Assembly: GCA_946481275.1 (NCBI GenBank)
Contig: CAMLMV010000022.1
Location: 41,406-105,405 of the forward strand
Source of the DNA: an uncultured Massilia sp.
GTDB lineage: Bacteria; Pseudomonadota; Gammaproteobacteria; Burkholderiales; Burkholderiaceae
DNA length: 64,000 bases
Reading direction: 5' to 3'
Shown here: positions 18,044 through 25,387 of the stretch, one piece after another
How positions within the stretch are numbered: the stretch's first letter is position 1
Layout of the letters: each line of letters starts with the position of its first letter
The notes under the pieces: generated by a model
What the model saw: the letters and a program-made list of their open reading frames with translations, nothing else
Databases searched by the model: none
Told to the model about the DNA's origin: nothing
Made by a program: the position numbers and the translations under genes

Positions 18044-18409
18044 CTATGCAGGCTGGCGGATCAAGGGTGGAATGACGTCGAGGAGGTCGGACATCGATAC
18101 GGGCTTGGACAGGAAGCGCACGCCCGGCGGCATCGTGCCGGCCTCGATGGGATTGCCCGAGATGACGAGCGCCGGCAGCTCCGGCTGCAGGCCGCGCAGG
18201 GCGTGGATCACTTCGATGCCGTTCATGCCCGGCATGCGGAAGTCCGTGATGAGCAGGTCGATCGGGCCGGCTGCGCCGAGGCGCACGGCATCGCGCCCGT
18301 TATCGGCGACGGATACGCGATAGCCGGCGACGCTCAGGTAGCGTTCGAATATGTACAGGATGGCTTCTTCGTCATCCACGACCAGGATGCGCGGCGGTGC
18401 GGATGGCAT
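18044..18409 (-). CDS. Single-domain response regulator (receiver only)
   Basis: This 121-residue CheY-like receiver has no output domain. The acid pocket is D12-D13 (LVVDDEEAIL), the phospho-acceptor is D56 (LLITDFRMPGMNG) and the conserved lysine is K102 (FLSKPVS). No sensor kinase is adjacent, so the partner must be encoded elsewhere. It may act as a phosphate shuttle or by protein-protein contact. Confidence 0.92.
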   Translation of the reverse strand: MPSAPPRILVVDDEEAILYIFERYLSVAGYRVSVADNGRDAVRLGAAGPIDLLITDFRMPGMNGIEVIHALRGLQPELPALVISGNPIEAGTMPPGVRFLSKPVSMSDLLDVIPPLIRQPA

Positions 18410-18504
18410 CGGCCAGCTTGCCTTTCATTGAAACTTATGCAAGGCAGACTGTATCACACGGCCTGGAGGAAACCCGACACGTTTCCCCCCGATCATCCCT
18501 GGCG

Positions 18505-18897
18505 CTATTTAGGACGGTACAAGGCGCACAGCTTGTGCCCGTCCGGATCGCGCACATAGGCCAGGTACAACGGCCCCAGGCTGCTCTCGCGCAGGCCCGG
18601 CGGCGCCTCGATCGACGTGCCGCCCTGCGCGACCGCCGTATCGTGGAAGGCGTGGACCTGTTCGGGCGACGCGCATTTGAAGCCGATCGTGGCGCCGTTC
18701 GCGCACGTGGCCTCGGCGCCGTCGATCGGTTCGGAGATGCAGAACGAGCCGCCGTCGTGGCGGTAGAACAGCCGCCGCTGGCCCGTCAGGTTCGTGTTGG
18801 GGAACGGTTCGCCCACGCCGAGGACGCCCAGCACGGCGTCGTAGAAACGTTTGGAACGATCGAGGTCGTTGGAACCGATCATGATATGACTGAACAT
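18505..18897 (-). CDS. VOC (glyoxalase/bleomycin-resistance) family protein
   Basis: This 130-residue protein with two beta-alpha-beta-beta-beta units starts MFSHIMIGSNDLDRSKRFYDAVLG, typical of vicinal-oxygen-chelate proteins. Candidate metal ligands are H4 in the first strand and the Glu/Asp residues of the second half (YVRDPDGHKLCAL). The ATG follows AAAGGA. It lies 11 bases downstream of the transglutaminase-like gene on the same strand, so the two may share a transcript. The substrate is unknown. Confidence 0.88.
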   Translation of the reverse strand: MFSHIMIGSNDLDRSKRFYDAVLGVLGVGEPFPNTNLTGQRRLFYRHDGGSFCISEPIDGAEATCANGATIGFKCASPEQVHAFHDTAVAQGGTSIEAPPGLRESSLGPLYLAYVRDPDGHKLCALYRPK

Positions 18898-18908
18898 GCG
18901 TATCCTTT

Positions 18909-19484
18909 CTAGAGAAGTTCAACGTCCGGCAGGTTGGCCAGCACCTGGTCCCACGTATCGTAGCATTCCAGCGTCTCGACGACGACGGCCAGCGGCTCGG
19001 CCCAGATCTCCGGCAGCATGCGTTCCTCGCGCGTGCGCGTCGCGAACGCGAGCTTTTCTACGGGCGGCTCGAAGCGCGCGTCGACGCCGGGCTTGTTGCC
19101 CCGCGCATCGATGCGATACCAGCCATGGTCCTTCAGGTACACGGCGTTCAGGCCGTGCAGGCAGTACGGCGCCCCGCTGTCGCCGACCGACAGGCGCTGG
19201 TAGCACAGCCCCGCCGGGATGCCGTTCGCGCGCAGCAGCGCGGCGAGCAGGTGGCTCTTCGCATAGCAATAGCCCGTGCGGTGGCGCAGCGCGTCGGACG
19301 CCTTGCACGTGACGGGGTTCGCTTTGAAATCGACGCTGTGGCGGATTTCGTCGCGCACGAATTCGAAGCAGGCGCGCACGACGTCCGTTTCGGACGACGC
19401 GCCCTCGGCCAGCCGGCGGGCGGTGGAAAGGACTTCCGGCGTGTCGAAGTCGATGTAGGTGCTGGCGGCGAGATAGCGTTGCAT
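18909..19484 (-). CDS. Transglutaminase-like domain protein
   Basis: This 191-residue cytoplasmic protein has the transglutaminase/papain-type triad in order: Cys in TGYCYAKSHLLAALLRANGIP, His in CLHGLNAVYL and Asp in WYRIDARGNK. Members of this bacterial group act as cysteine peptidases or have no known substrate. The open frame extends further upstream, but the ATG at 19484 is preceded by GGGAGA and begins the conserved part (MQRYLAAS). It is the first gene of a likely two-gene unit with the VOC gene. Confidence 0.88.
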   Translation of the reverse strand: MQRYLAASTYIDFDTPEVLSTARRLAEGASSETDVVRACFEFVRDEIRHSVDFKANPVTCKASDALRHRTGYCYAKSHLLAALLRANGIPAGLCYQRLSVGDSGAPYCLHGLNAVYLKDHGWYRIDARGNKPGVDARFEPPVEKLAFATRTREERMLPEIWAEPLAVVVETLECYDTWDQVLANLPDVELL

Positions 19485-19497
19485 GAAAGGTCTCCCG

Positions 19498-19644
19498 TCA
19501 TCCGAACCTGCCTGCCAGGCCCGCAGCGAGCACGAGAGCAATGGCGCAGAACAGGCCGATCTGCAGACGCCGGTTCGTGGCGGTGGCAAGGGTTGCGCAA
19601 AGCCCCAGTACGAGGGGGAAGAAAGCCAGTGTCGGAAACGTCAT
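19498..19644 (-). CDS. Possible small two-helix membrane protein
   Basis: This is a 48-residue open frame starting at ATG (MTFPTLAFFPLVLGLCATL) with two hydrophobic segments separated by NRRLQ. It lies 13 bases upstream of the transglutaminase-like gene on the same strand. There is no clear ribosome-binding site, and an in-frame TTG at 19695 would add 17 residues. The membrane-helix pattern makes it more credible than a random frame, but I recognise no family. Confidence 0.35.
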   Translation of the reverse strand: MTFPTLAFFPLVLGLCATLATATNRRLQIGLFCAIALVLAAGLAGRFG

Positions 19645-19708
19645 GGTGTGTGCGTGTGTCGAAGCCGACACCTTAGCAGACCATGACGTTTGCAAAATGC
19701 GTACTTTG

Positions 19709-20941
19709 TCACTCGGCCAGGAACATCTCCTGCAGGTCGTTGAGGAAGCGCTGCCCCAGTTCCGTCGGCCGGATCACGCGGAAATCGCGGTAGATCAGGC
19801 CCTTCGCCTCGGCCGCGTTCAATGCCTTCTCGATCGCATTGATCGGCATGCCCGTGCGCTCGCCGAACAGGTTCGGGTCGAACCCTTCCGTCAGGCGCAG
19901 CGTGTTCAGCATGAACTCGAAGCCCAGGTCGGCGCGCGCGATCTCGTGCTCCTCCGCGACGGCATTGCCCTGCCCCGCCGCTTCCATGAACGACGCGGGC
20001 TGCTTGTAGCGCGCCTGGCGCAGCACGCGGTGCGGGAACGACAGCTTCGAATGCGCGCCCGCGCCGATGCCGAGGTAGTCGCCGAACTGCCAGTAGTTCA
20101 GGTTGTGGCGCGCGCGATGGCCCGGCTTCGCATACGCCGACACCTCGTAGTGCTCATAGCCGGCGGCGGCCGTGCGTTCCGCGATCATGTCCTGGATGTC
20201 GGCGGTATCGTCGTCGCCGGGCAGCTCCGGCGGGTACTTCGCGAACACCGTGTTCGGTTCCATCGTCAGGTGGTACAGCGACAAATGCGGCGGAGAGAAC
20301 GACAGCGCCGTGTCGATGTCGGCCTGCGCCTCGGCCAGCGTCTGCCCCGGCAGCGCATACATCAGGTCGAGGTTGAAGTTGTCGAAGTTCGCCTGGGCGA
20401 TCCCGACGGCCCGGATGGCTTCCTCGGCGTCGTGGATGCGGCCCAGCGCCTGCAAATGCCTGCTGTTGAAGCTCTGGATGCCGATCGACAGGCGGTTGAT
20501 GCCGCTGGCGCGGAAGGACTTGAACTTCTCGGCCTCGAACGTGCCGGGATTCGCTTCCATCGTGATCTCGGCATCGAGATCGAGGGGCAGCAGGGTGCGG
20601 AGGTCGGACATCAGCCGGTCCAGCCCCGCCGCCGAGATCAGGCTCGGCGTGCCGCCGCCGATGAACACCGTGTGGATCTTGCGGCCCCAGATCAGCGGCA
20701 GCGATTGTTCCAGGTCGGCGCGCAGCGCGTCCAGGTAGGCCTGTTCCGGAATCGGTTCTTTCGACTCGTGCGAATTGAAGTCGCAGTACGGGCATTTGCG
20801 CACGCACCACGGCCAGTGGATGTACAGCGCCAGAGGCGGCAGCGCCGTCAGGTTCAGCGCGCCCGGTTGCAGGTATTGCAGCGCGGCAGACGCCGCGTTG
20901 CGAGGCGTGGCCGCCGGCCCGACGGGCTTGATCGGAATCAT
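19709..20941 (-). CDS. hemW: Radical SAM heme chaperone HemW
   Basis: HemW is a radical-SAM protein that binds heme and delivers it to membrane acceptors; it was formerly annotated as an oxygen-independent coproporphyrinogen oxidase. The 4Fe-4S motif is CVRKCPYC (C46, C50, C53), followed by FIGGGTPSL and the C-terminal HemN_C domain. The 410-residue product has about 30 extra residues before the barrel compared with E. coli. The start overlaps the end of rdgB by 4 bases, an order common in betaproteobacteria. Confidence 0.93.
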   Translation of the reverse strand: MIPIKPVGPAATPRNAASAALQYLQPGALNLTALPPLALYIHWPWCVRKCPYCDFNSHESKEPIPEQAYLDALRADLEQSLPLIWGRKIHTVFIGGGTPSLISAAGLDRLMSDLRTLLPLDLDAEITMEANPGTFEAEKFKSFRASGINRLSIGIQSFNSRHLQALGRIHDAEEAIRAVGIAQANFDNFNLDLMYALPGQTLAEAQADIDTALSFSPPHLSLYHLTMEPNTVFAKYPPELPGDDDTADIQDMIAERTAAAGYEHYEVSAYAKPGHRARHNLNYWQFGDYLGIGAGAHSKLSFPHRVLRQARYKQPASFMEAAGQGNAVAEEHEIARADLGFEFMLNTLRLTEGFDPNLFGERTGMPINAIEKALNAAEAKGLIYRDFRVIRPTELGQRFLNDLQEMFLAE

Positions 20942-21531
20942 TTCAGCTTCCCGAGCTTGTCGACGAGCGCGCGCAACGCCTGGCCGCGGTGCGAGACGGC
21001 GTTCTTTTCGTGCGGTTCCAGTTCCGCGGCCGTGCGGCCGAAGTCCGGCAGCAGGAAGTGCGGATCGTAGCCGAAGCCGTTCGATCCGCGCGGCGCGTCG
21101 ACGATCCGGCCGCGCCAGACGCCGTCCGCGATCACGGGTTGCGGATCGTCGGCGTGGCGCACGTACACGAGCACGCAGTAGTAATAAGCCGATTTGTCGG
21201 TGTGCGCCGCCAGGTCGGCGATCAGTTTGTCGTTGTTGCGGGCGTCCGACTTCGGCTCGCCGGCAAAGCGCGCGGAATACACGCCCGGCGCGCCGCCGAG
21301 GGCGTTCACGCACACGCCGGAATCGTCGGCAAGGGCCGGCAGGCCGGTGAGGCGCGCCGCGTGGCGGGCCTTCTGCAGGGCGTTCTCGACGAAGGTGCCG
21401 AACGGCTCTTCCGCTTCGGGGACGTTGAACTCGCCCTGCGGATGCAGTTCGAAGCCGATCGGGCCAAGTAACTGGGCGAATTCCTTGAGCTTGCCCGCAT
21501 TGTTGGAGGCAAGGATGAGGCGTTGGGTCAT
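20938..21531 (-). CDS. rdgB: XTP/dITP diphosphatase RdgB
   Basis: This 197-residue house-cleaning pyrophosphatase of the Ham1 family hydrolyses dITP, XTP and similar non-canonical nucleotides to monophosphates. Family motifs are ILASNNAGKLKEF at the start, FVENALQKA, ALADDSG (active-site Asp) and GSNGFGYDPHF, with SHRGQAL near the end. It is cytoplasmic. It precedes hemW in a two-gene unit. In related genomes rph usually lies directly upstream; here about 7.4 kb of other genes intervene. Confidence 0.96.
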   Translation of the reverse strand: MTQRLILASNNAGKLKEFAQLLGPIGFELHPQGEFNVPEAEEPFGTFVENALQKARHAARLTGLPALADDSGVCVNALGGAPGVYSARFAGEPKSDARNNDKLIADLAAHTDKSAYYYCVLVYVRHADDPQPVIADGVWRGRIVDAPRGSNGFGYDPHFLLPDFGRTAAELEPHEKNAVSHRGQALRALVDKLGKLK

Positions 21532-21602
21532 TGCTGTCTCGGTCTGGACGAAGAACTGCGTATTTTACCGCTCATCCCGTGCCGCGCGCAGCCGGCCGCG
21601 CG

Positions 21603-22979
21603 CTAGGCCCGCGGAAACACCATGCTCGCCTCGAAGCCCGGATCCGCGCGGCGCAGCGCGAGCGTGCCCTCGTGCAGCTGGGTGATGGCGGTGACGATGG
21701 ACAGGCCCAGGCCATTGCCCGGCAGGTGGCGGCTCTGGTCCACGCGATAGAAGCGGCGCGTGAGCTTGTCCATGTCTTCGAGCGGCACGCCCTGGCCATA
21801 ATCGCGCACGGTCAATGCCGGCGCGCCGTCCACGGTGGCCACTTCGACGTCGACCCGGCCGCCGTTGCGGCCGTACTTGATGGCGTTGTCGATCAGGCTG
21901 GCCAGCGCGCTGGCCAGCAGGTCGCGGTCGCCGCGGATGATCGTGGGCGTGCCCGTGAAGCACAGCGCGACACCCTGCTCTTCCGCGGCCGCCTCGTACA
22001 GTTCCGTCATGTCGTGCGCGATGGCGGCCAGGTCGAGTTTTTCGAAGGTGCCCGCGCGCACGCCGGATTCCAGCGCGGCGATCTGCAGGAGCTTGTCGAA
22101 CAGCGAGATGACGCTGTCGATGTCCTCGATGGCCAGGCGCGCGTCCGCGACGAGCGCGTGCGGGTCGGCCGAGGCCTGCAGCGCGCGGTCCAGGCGCGAA
22201 CGCACGCGCGACAGCGGCGTGCGCAGGTCGTGCGCGATCGAGTTCGACACATGGCGCACGCCTTCCATCAGGGCCTCGATGCGGTCGAGCATGCGGTTGA
22301 TGTCGTCGGCGAGGCGCGCGAATTCGTCGTTGCCCATCACGACGATACGGCTGGACAGCTCGCCCGCCGCGATGCGCGCCGTCGTACGGCGGATGCGGCC
22401 GATGCGCGCTTCCAGGCGCGAACGGAAGATCTGGGCACCGAAGAACGCGAGCAGGATCGACACGGCGCCGCTGACCAGCAGCGCGCGCTCGACGACGCTG
22501 CGGATGGCGTCGAGCTCGATCAGGTCGCGGCCGACGACGAGCCGGCTGCCGTCGTCCAGCCGCGTCGCGATCAGGCGCACGGAGACGGGCGCGCCGTTCC
22601 GGTCCATCTGGCCGAACGCCAGGTCGCCGGAGGCCGGCAGATCGCCATACCAGCGTCCCAGGTTGCCGGCCAGGACATGCCCTTTGGCGTCGACGAGGCC
22701 CACCACTTCCGTGTCGGTGTCGATCAGGTCGTGCAGCTGGGCGTCGATCTCGCGCACGAGGCCCGTGCGGCCGTCGCGGACCCACGCATCGGCCAGGTGC
22801 GTTTCCACGGCCATGATCTTGTTGTCGATCGAGTGCTCGAACACGCCCACCGTGCCGAAGTAGACGATCGCGGACAGGGTCGCCATCGACGCGGCCAGCA
22901 GCACGCCGTAGCCGACCGCCAGGCGGAACGCGATCGAGCCGCGCAGGCCGAACCGGGTGCTAGCGGGCGGACGGGCCAT
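21603..22979 (-). CDS. Sensor histidine kinase (HAMP, HisKA, HATPase)
   Basis: This 458-residue inner-membrane kinase has TM1 at about residues 18-42, a periplasmic domain of about 120 residues, TM2 at about 165-185, a HAMP domain, an H-box with His250 in SNSIAHDLRTPLSR, and an ATPase domain with N (SLIDNAIKYGRNGG), G1 (RDYGQGVP) and G2 (PGNGLGLSIV) boxes. Its start overlaps the response-regulator gene by 20 bases, making a regulator-kinase operon. The periplasmic part shows no His- or Met-rich metal site, so the signal is unknown. Confidence 0.93.
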   Translation of the reverse strand: MARPPASTRFGLRGSIAFRLAVGYGVLLAASMATLSAIVYFGTVGVFEHSIDNKIMAVETHLADAWVRDGRTGLVREIDAQLHDLIDTDTEVVGLVDAKGHVLAGNLGRWYGDLPASGDLAFGQMDRNGAPVSVRLIATRLDDGSRLVVGRDLIELDAIRSVVERALLVSGAVSILLAFFGAQIFRSRLEARIGRIRRTTARIAAGELSSRIVVMGNDEFARLADDINRMLDRIEALMEGVRHVSNSIAHDLRTPLSRVRSRLDRALQASADPHALVADARLAIEDIDSVISLFDKLLQIAALESGVRAGTFEKLDLAAIAHDMTELYEAAAEEQGVALCFTGTPTIIRGDRDLLASALASLIDNAIKYGRNGGRVDVEVATVDGAPALTVRDYGQGVPLEDMDKLTRRFYRVDQSRHLPGNGLGLSIVTAITQLHEGTLALRRADPGFEASMVFPRA

Positions 22980-23664
22980 AGGTCGGCGCGGCGCTCAGCA
23001 CATAGCCGGCACCGCGCACCGTGTGGATCAGGGCCGGGTTGAAATCCTTGTCGATCTTGCTGCGCAGGCGGCTGATCTGCACGTCGATGACGTTCGTCTG
23101 CGGATCGAAATGGTATTCCCACACGCCTTCCAGCAGCATCGTGCGGGTGACGATCTGGCCTTCGTGGCGCATGAGGTATTCGAGCAGGCGGAATTCGCGC
23201 GGCTGCAGGTTGATCGTCGTGCCCTGGCGCGTGACGCGCATCGTGCGCACGTCCAGCTGCAGGTCGGCCACCTGCAGCGCGGTGGCCTCGCGCGACCAGG
23301 AATTGCGGCGGCTGAGGTTTTCCACGCGCGCCAGCAGTTCCGACATGACGAACGGCTTGGTGAGATAGTCGTCGCTGCCCGCGCGCAGGCCGCGCACGCG
23401 TTCGTCGACGCTGTTCAGCGCGGACAGGATCAGCACCGGCGTGCCGTCGCCGCGGGCGCGCATCTGTTCGAGGATGCCCAGGCCGTCGACCTGGCCGGGC
23501 AGCATGCGGTCGAGGACGACGACGTCCCAGCGCGTCTCCTGCAGGCGGCGGTTGCCCGCCTCGCCATTCGTTTCCGCCTGCACGGCATAGCCGGCCGCGC
23601 GCAATCCGCTGCAGAGGTAGTCGCGGGTTTCGGTATCGTCTTCGATCACGAGGCAGTTCGGCAT
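22960..23664 (-). CDS. OmpR-family response regulator
   Basis: This 234-residue regulator has receiver residues D9-D10 (VIEDD), phospho-acceptor D52 (VVLDRMLPG) and K103 (YLTKPF). The C-terminal winged helix is typical (LQPREFRLLEYLMRHEGQIVTR; VIDVQISRLRSKID). The open frame reaches 23706, but the ATG at 23664 begins the receiver. It is transcribed divergently from the porin/ABC operon; a tandem ATTAC-N6-GTAAT pair in the gap is the obvious candidate binding site. OmpR-type regulators of the CopR/CusR group bind very similar boxes. Confidence 0.93.
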   Translation of the reverse strand: MPNCLVIEDDTETRDYLCSGLRAAGYAVQAETNGEAGNRRLQETRWDVVVLDRMLPGQVDGLGILEQMRARGDGTPVLILSALNSVDERVRGLRAGSDDYLTKPFVMSELLARVENLSRRNSWSREATALQVADLQLDVRTMRVTRQGTTINLQPREFRLLEYLMRHEGQIVTRTMLLEGVWEYHFDPQTNVIDVQISRLRSKIDKDFNPALIHTVRGAGYVLSAAPTYGPSAR

Positions 23665-23804
23665 GGTTCGGCTCTTGGAGTTGAGTGGACTATAACATGG
23701 AGGCAAAACGTACCATCACGGCCACGAGATGGTCGATCCACGCGTGCGTGCTTGGGATGGGATGGCGCTGCAGTGCAGTATAGGCGAGTGGCGGACCCCA
23801 AAAA

Positions 23805-23852
23805 ATTACGATCGAGTAATGTCAACACAGCGTCACATTACTAAATCGTAAT
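23805..23852. promoter_or_regulatory. Tandem ATTAC-N6-GTAAT operator pair
   Basis: Two perfect palindromes, ATTAC-GATCGA-GTAAT (23805-23820) and ATTAC-TAAATC-GTAAT (23837-23852), are spaced 32 bases apart, about three helical turns. The outer 18-base arms are also inverted repeats of each other (16 of 18 match). They lie between the divergent two-component and porin/ABC operons. A TAGAAT at 23876-23881 could be the -10 box of the rightward promoter. Confidence 0.65.
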
Positions 23853-23912
23853 GGCGGTATTGATGCGCTGCAACGTAGAATCCGAGCGTTTTCATTTCAT
23901 GGAGTCCCTTTC

Positions 23913-23975
23913 ATGGGCACTTGTTCGAGTGGCAGTTGTTGCCGGCTGAATGCCGGTCCCGCCCCGGCAAGATAA
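23913..23975 (+). CDS. Possible cysteine-rich leader peptide (20 aa)
   Basis: A 20-codon frame starts MGTCSSGSCC and ends NAGPAPAR. GGAG lies 11 bases before the ATG. Three of its first ten residues are Cys, with a Pro-rich end. The TGCCGG/CCGGCA stem inside its 3' half and a second GCAGG/CCTGC stem just after its stop could form alternative structures. It precedes a transporter operon by 111 bases. Leader peptides that sense cysteine or copper by ribosome stalling have this general form; the assignment is speculative. Confidence 0.4.
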   Translation: MGTCSSGSCCRLNAGPAPAR

Positions 23976-24086
23976 CGCAGGTCCTTCCTCCTGCCGTCAT
24001 CTCGCCCCAGGGGGGATGATGGTATCCACGACACACGAATCACCAAGCGCGAATGAAAGGTATGCCGTTCACCGACGGAGATACCG
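23976..24086. other. Leader region of the porin/ABC operon
   Basis: This is untranslated sequence between the small leader frame and the porin start. It contains the GCAGG-N8-CCTGC hairpin with CCTCCT in its right flank, which could pair with a ribosome-binding site. Beyond that no element was recognised. The gap from the response-regulator start (23664) to the porin start is 422 bases and otherwise holds only the operator pair and leader frame listed separately. Confidence 0.4.
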
Positions 24087-25376
24087 ATGTTTCGTTGTTC
24101 CCTGTTTTACTTTGCCGCGTGCCTGACGGCTGCGGCACCATGCGCCCGTGCCGACGAGGCCTGGAATGCGCACGTCCAGGCCACGTACGTGTGGCAGGCC
24201 AAACCCGCTTTCGACGCCGCGTACAGCGGCCCGGCCAGCCTCGCCCCGTGGCGCGAGACGGGCTATTCGTTCAGCGCCACCGCCGCCTTCGGCGTCCGTC
24301 CGTGGGCGGGCGCGGAACTGTATGTTGATCCGGAAGTCGTGCAGGGCAAGACGATGTCCGGCCTGCACGGCTTCGGCGGCATGACCAATGGCGAGCAGCA
24401 GAAGACGAGCGGCACGAGCCCGACCTTCTATCGCGCCCGGCTGTTCCTGCGCCAGACGTGGAACCTCGGTGGCGAGATGCAGGCCGTCGCCTCCGACATG
24501 AACCAGCTCGCGGGCAGCGTGGCCAGCCGCCGCGTCGTGCTCACGGCCGGCAACCTGGCCGTGTCCGATGTCTTCGACGCGAACAGCCAGGCGCACGACG
24601 CCCGCAGCCAGTTCCTGAACTGGGCCCTCGTCGCGCACGGCGCCTGGGATTTCGCGGCCGACGCGCGCGGCTACACGTGGGGCGCGGCGCTCGAGTACTA
24701 CGATGGCGACTGGGCCGTGCGCGCGGGGCGTTTCCTGCTGCCGGCCGAATCGAACGGCCTGCCGCTCGACCCGCGCATCTTCAGGCACCATGGCGACCAG
24801 GTCGAGCTGGAACACCATCACGCGTGGCTCGGCCAGCCGGGCACCGTGCGCGTGCTGGCCTTCCGCGACCGCGCCCGCATGGGATCGTTCCGCGATGCGC
24901 TGGCAGCCGCCGAACCAGCCCAAGCGCCGGATGTCGGCGCCGTACGGCGCGAGCGCAGCAAGACGGGCTTCGGCCTGAGCCTGGACCAGGCATTGACCGG
25001 GCATGCCGCCATGTTCGCGCGCACCAGCCGCAACGACGGGCAGTCGGAAACCTATGCGTTCGCCGAGATCGAACGGTCGTTGTCCGTGGGCGCCACGCTG
25101 CGGGACCGCGGCAGCGACACGCTGGGCGTCGCGGTGGTCCGCAACGGTTTGTCGCAGGCGCACCGCGACTACCTGGCGGCCGGCGGCATCGGCGCCTTCA
25201 TCGGCGACGGCCGGCTGGACTACCGCCCCGAGCAGATCGCGGAAACGTACTACAGGATCGGGCTGGGCCGGTACGCCGCCCTGTCGCTGGACTGGCAGCA
25301 CGTCGCCAACCCGGCCTATAACGGCGCGCGCGGTCCGGTGAACGTGGCCGGCGTGCGGCTGCACGGGCAATACTGA
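24087..25376 (+). CDS. Outer-membrane porin, carbohydrate-selective OprB-like
   Basis: This 429-residue outer-membrane beta-barrel has a signal peptide of about 22 residues ending ARA. Features typical of OprB-type porins are alternating hydrophobic strands, the YDGDWAVRAGRFLLP segment, the GFGLSLDQALTG-(x)n-FARTSRND block, the LSVGATLRDRGSDTLGVAVVRNGLS block and the RPEQIAETYYRIGL strand near the end. The ATG follows CGGAG. It is the first gene of a likely four-gene operon and would supply the outer-membrane pore for the ABC importer. The solute cannot be inferred. Confidence 0.82.
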   Translation: MFRCSLFYFAACLTAAAPCARADEAWNAHVQATYVWQAKPAFDAAYSGPASLAPWRETGYSFSATAAFGVRPWAGAELYVDPEVVQGKTMSGLHGFGGMTNGEQQKTSGTSPTFYRARLFLRQTWNLGGEMQAVASDMNQLAGSVASRRVVLTAGNLAVSDVFDANSQAHDARSQFLNWALVAHGAWDFAADARGYTWGAALEYYDGDWAVRAGRFLLPAESNGLPLDPRIFRHHGDQVELEHHHAWLGQPGTVRVLAFRDRARMGSFRDALAAAEPAQAPDVGAVRRERSKTGFGLSLDQALTGHAAMFARTSRNDGQSETYAFAEIERSLSVGATLRDRGSDTLGVAVVRNGLSQAHRDYLAAGGIGAFIGDGRLDYRPEQIAETYYRIGLGRYAALSLDWQHVANPAYNGARGPVNVAGVRLHGQY

Positions 25377-25387
25377 GGAGACGAGAC

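Noticed and set aside
21603..23664. Reading the two-component system as a CusRS/CopRS copper system
   Set aside because: The operator motif is suggestive, but the kinase's periplasmic domain shows no metal-binding residues and no copper resistance genes are adjacent, so the name was not assigned.
24053..24328. A 91-codon frame starting just before the porin gene
   Set aside because: It overlaps the signal-peptide-bearing porin in another frame and has an Arg/Pro-rich shadow composition.
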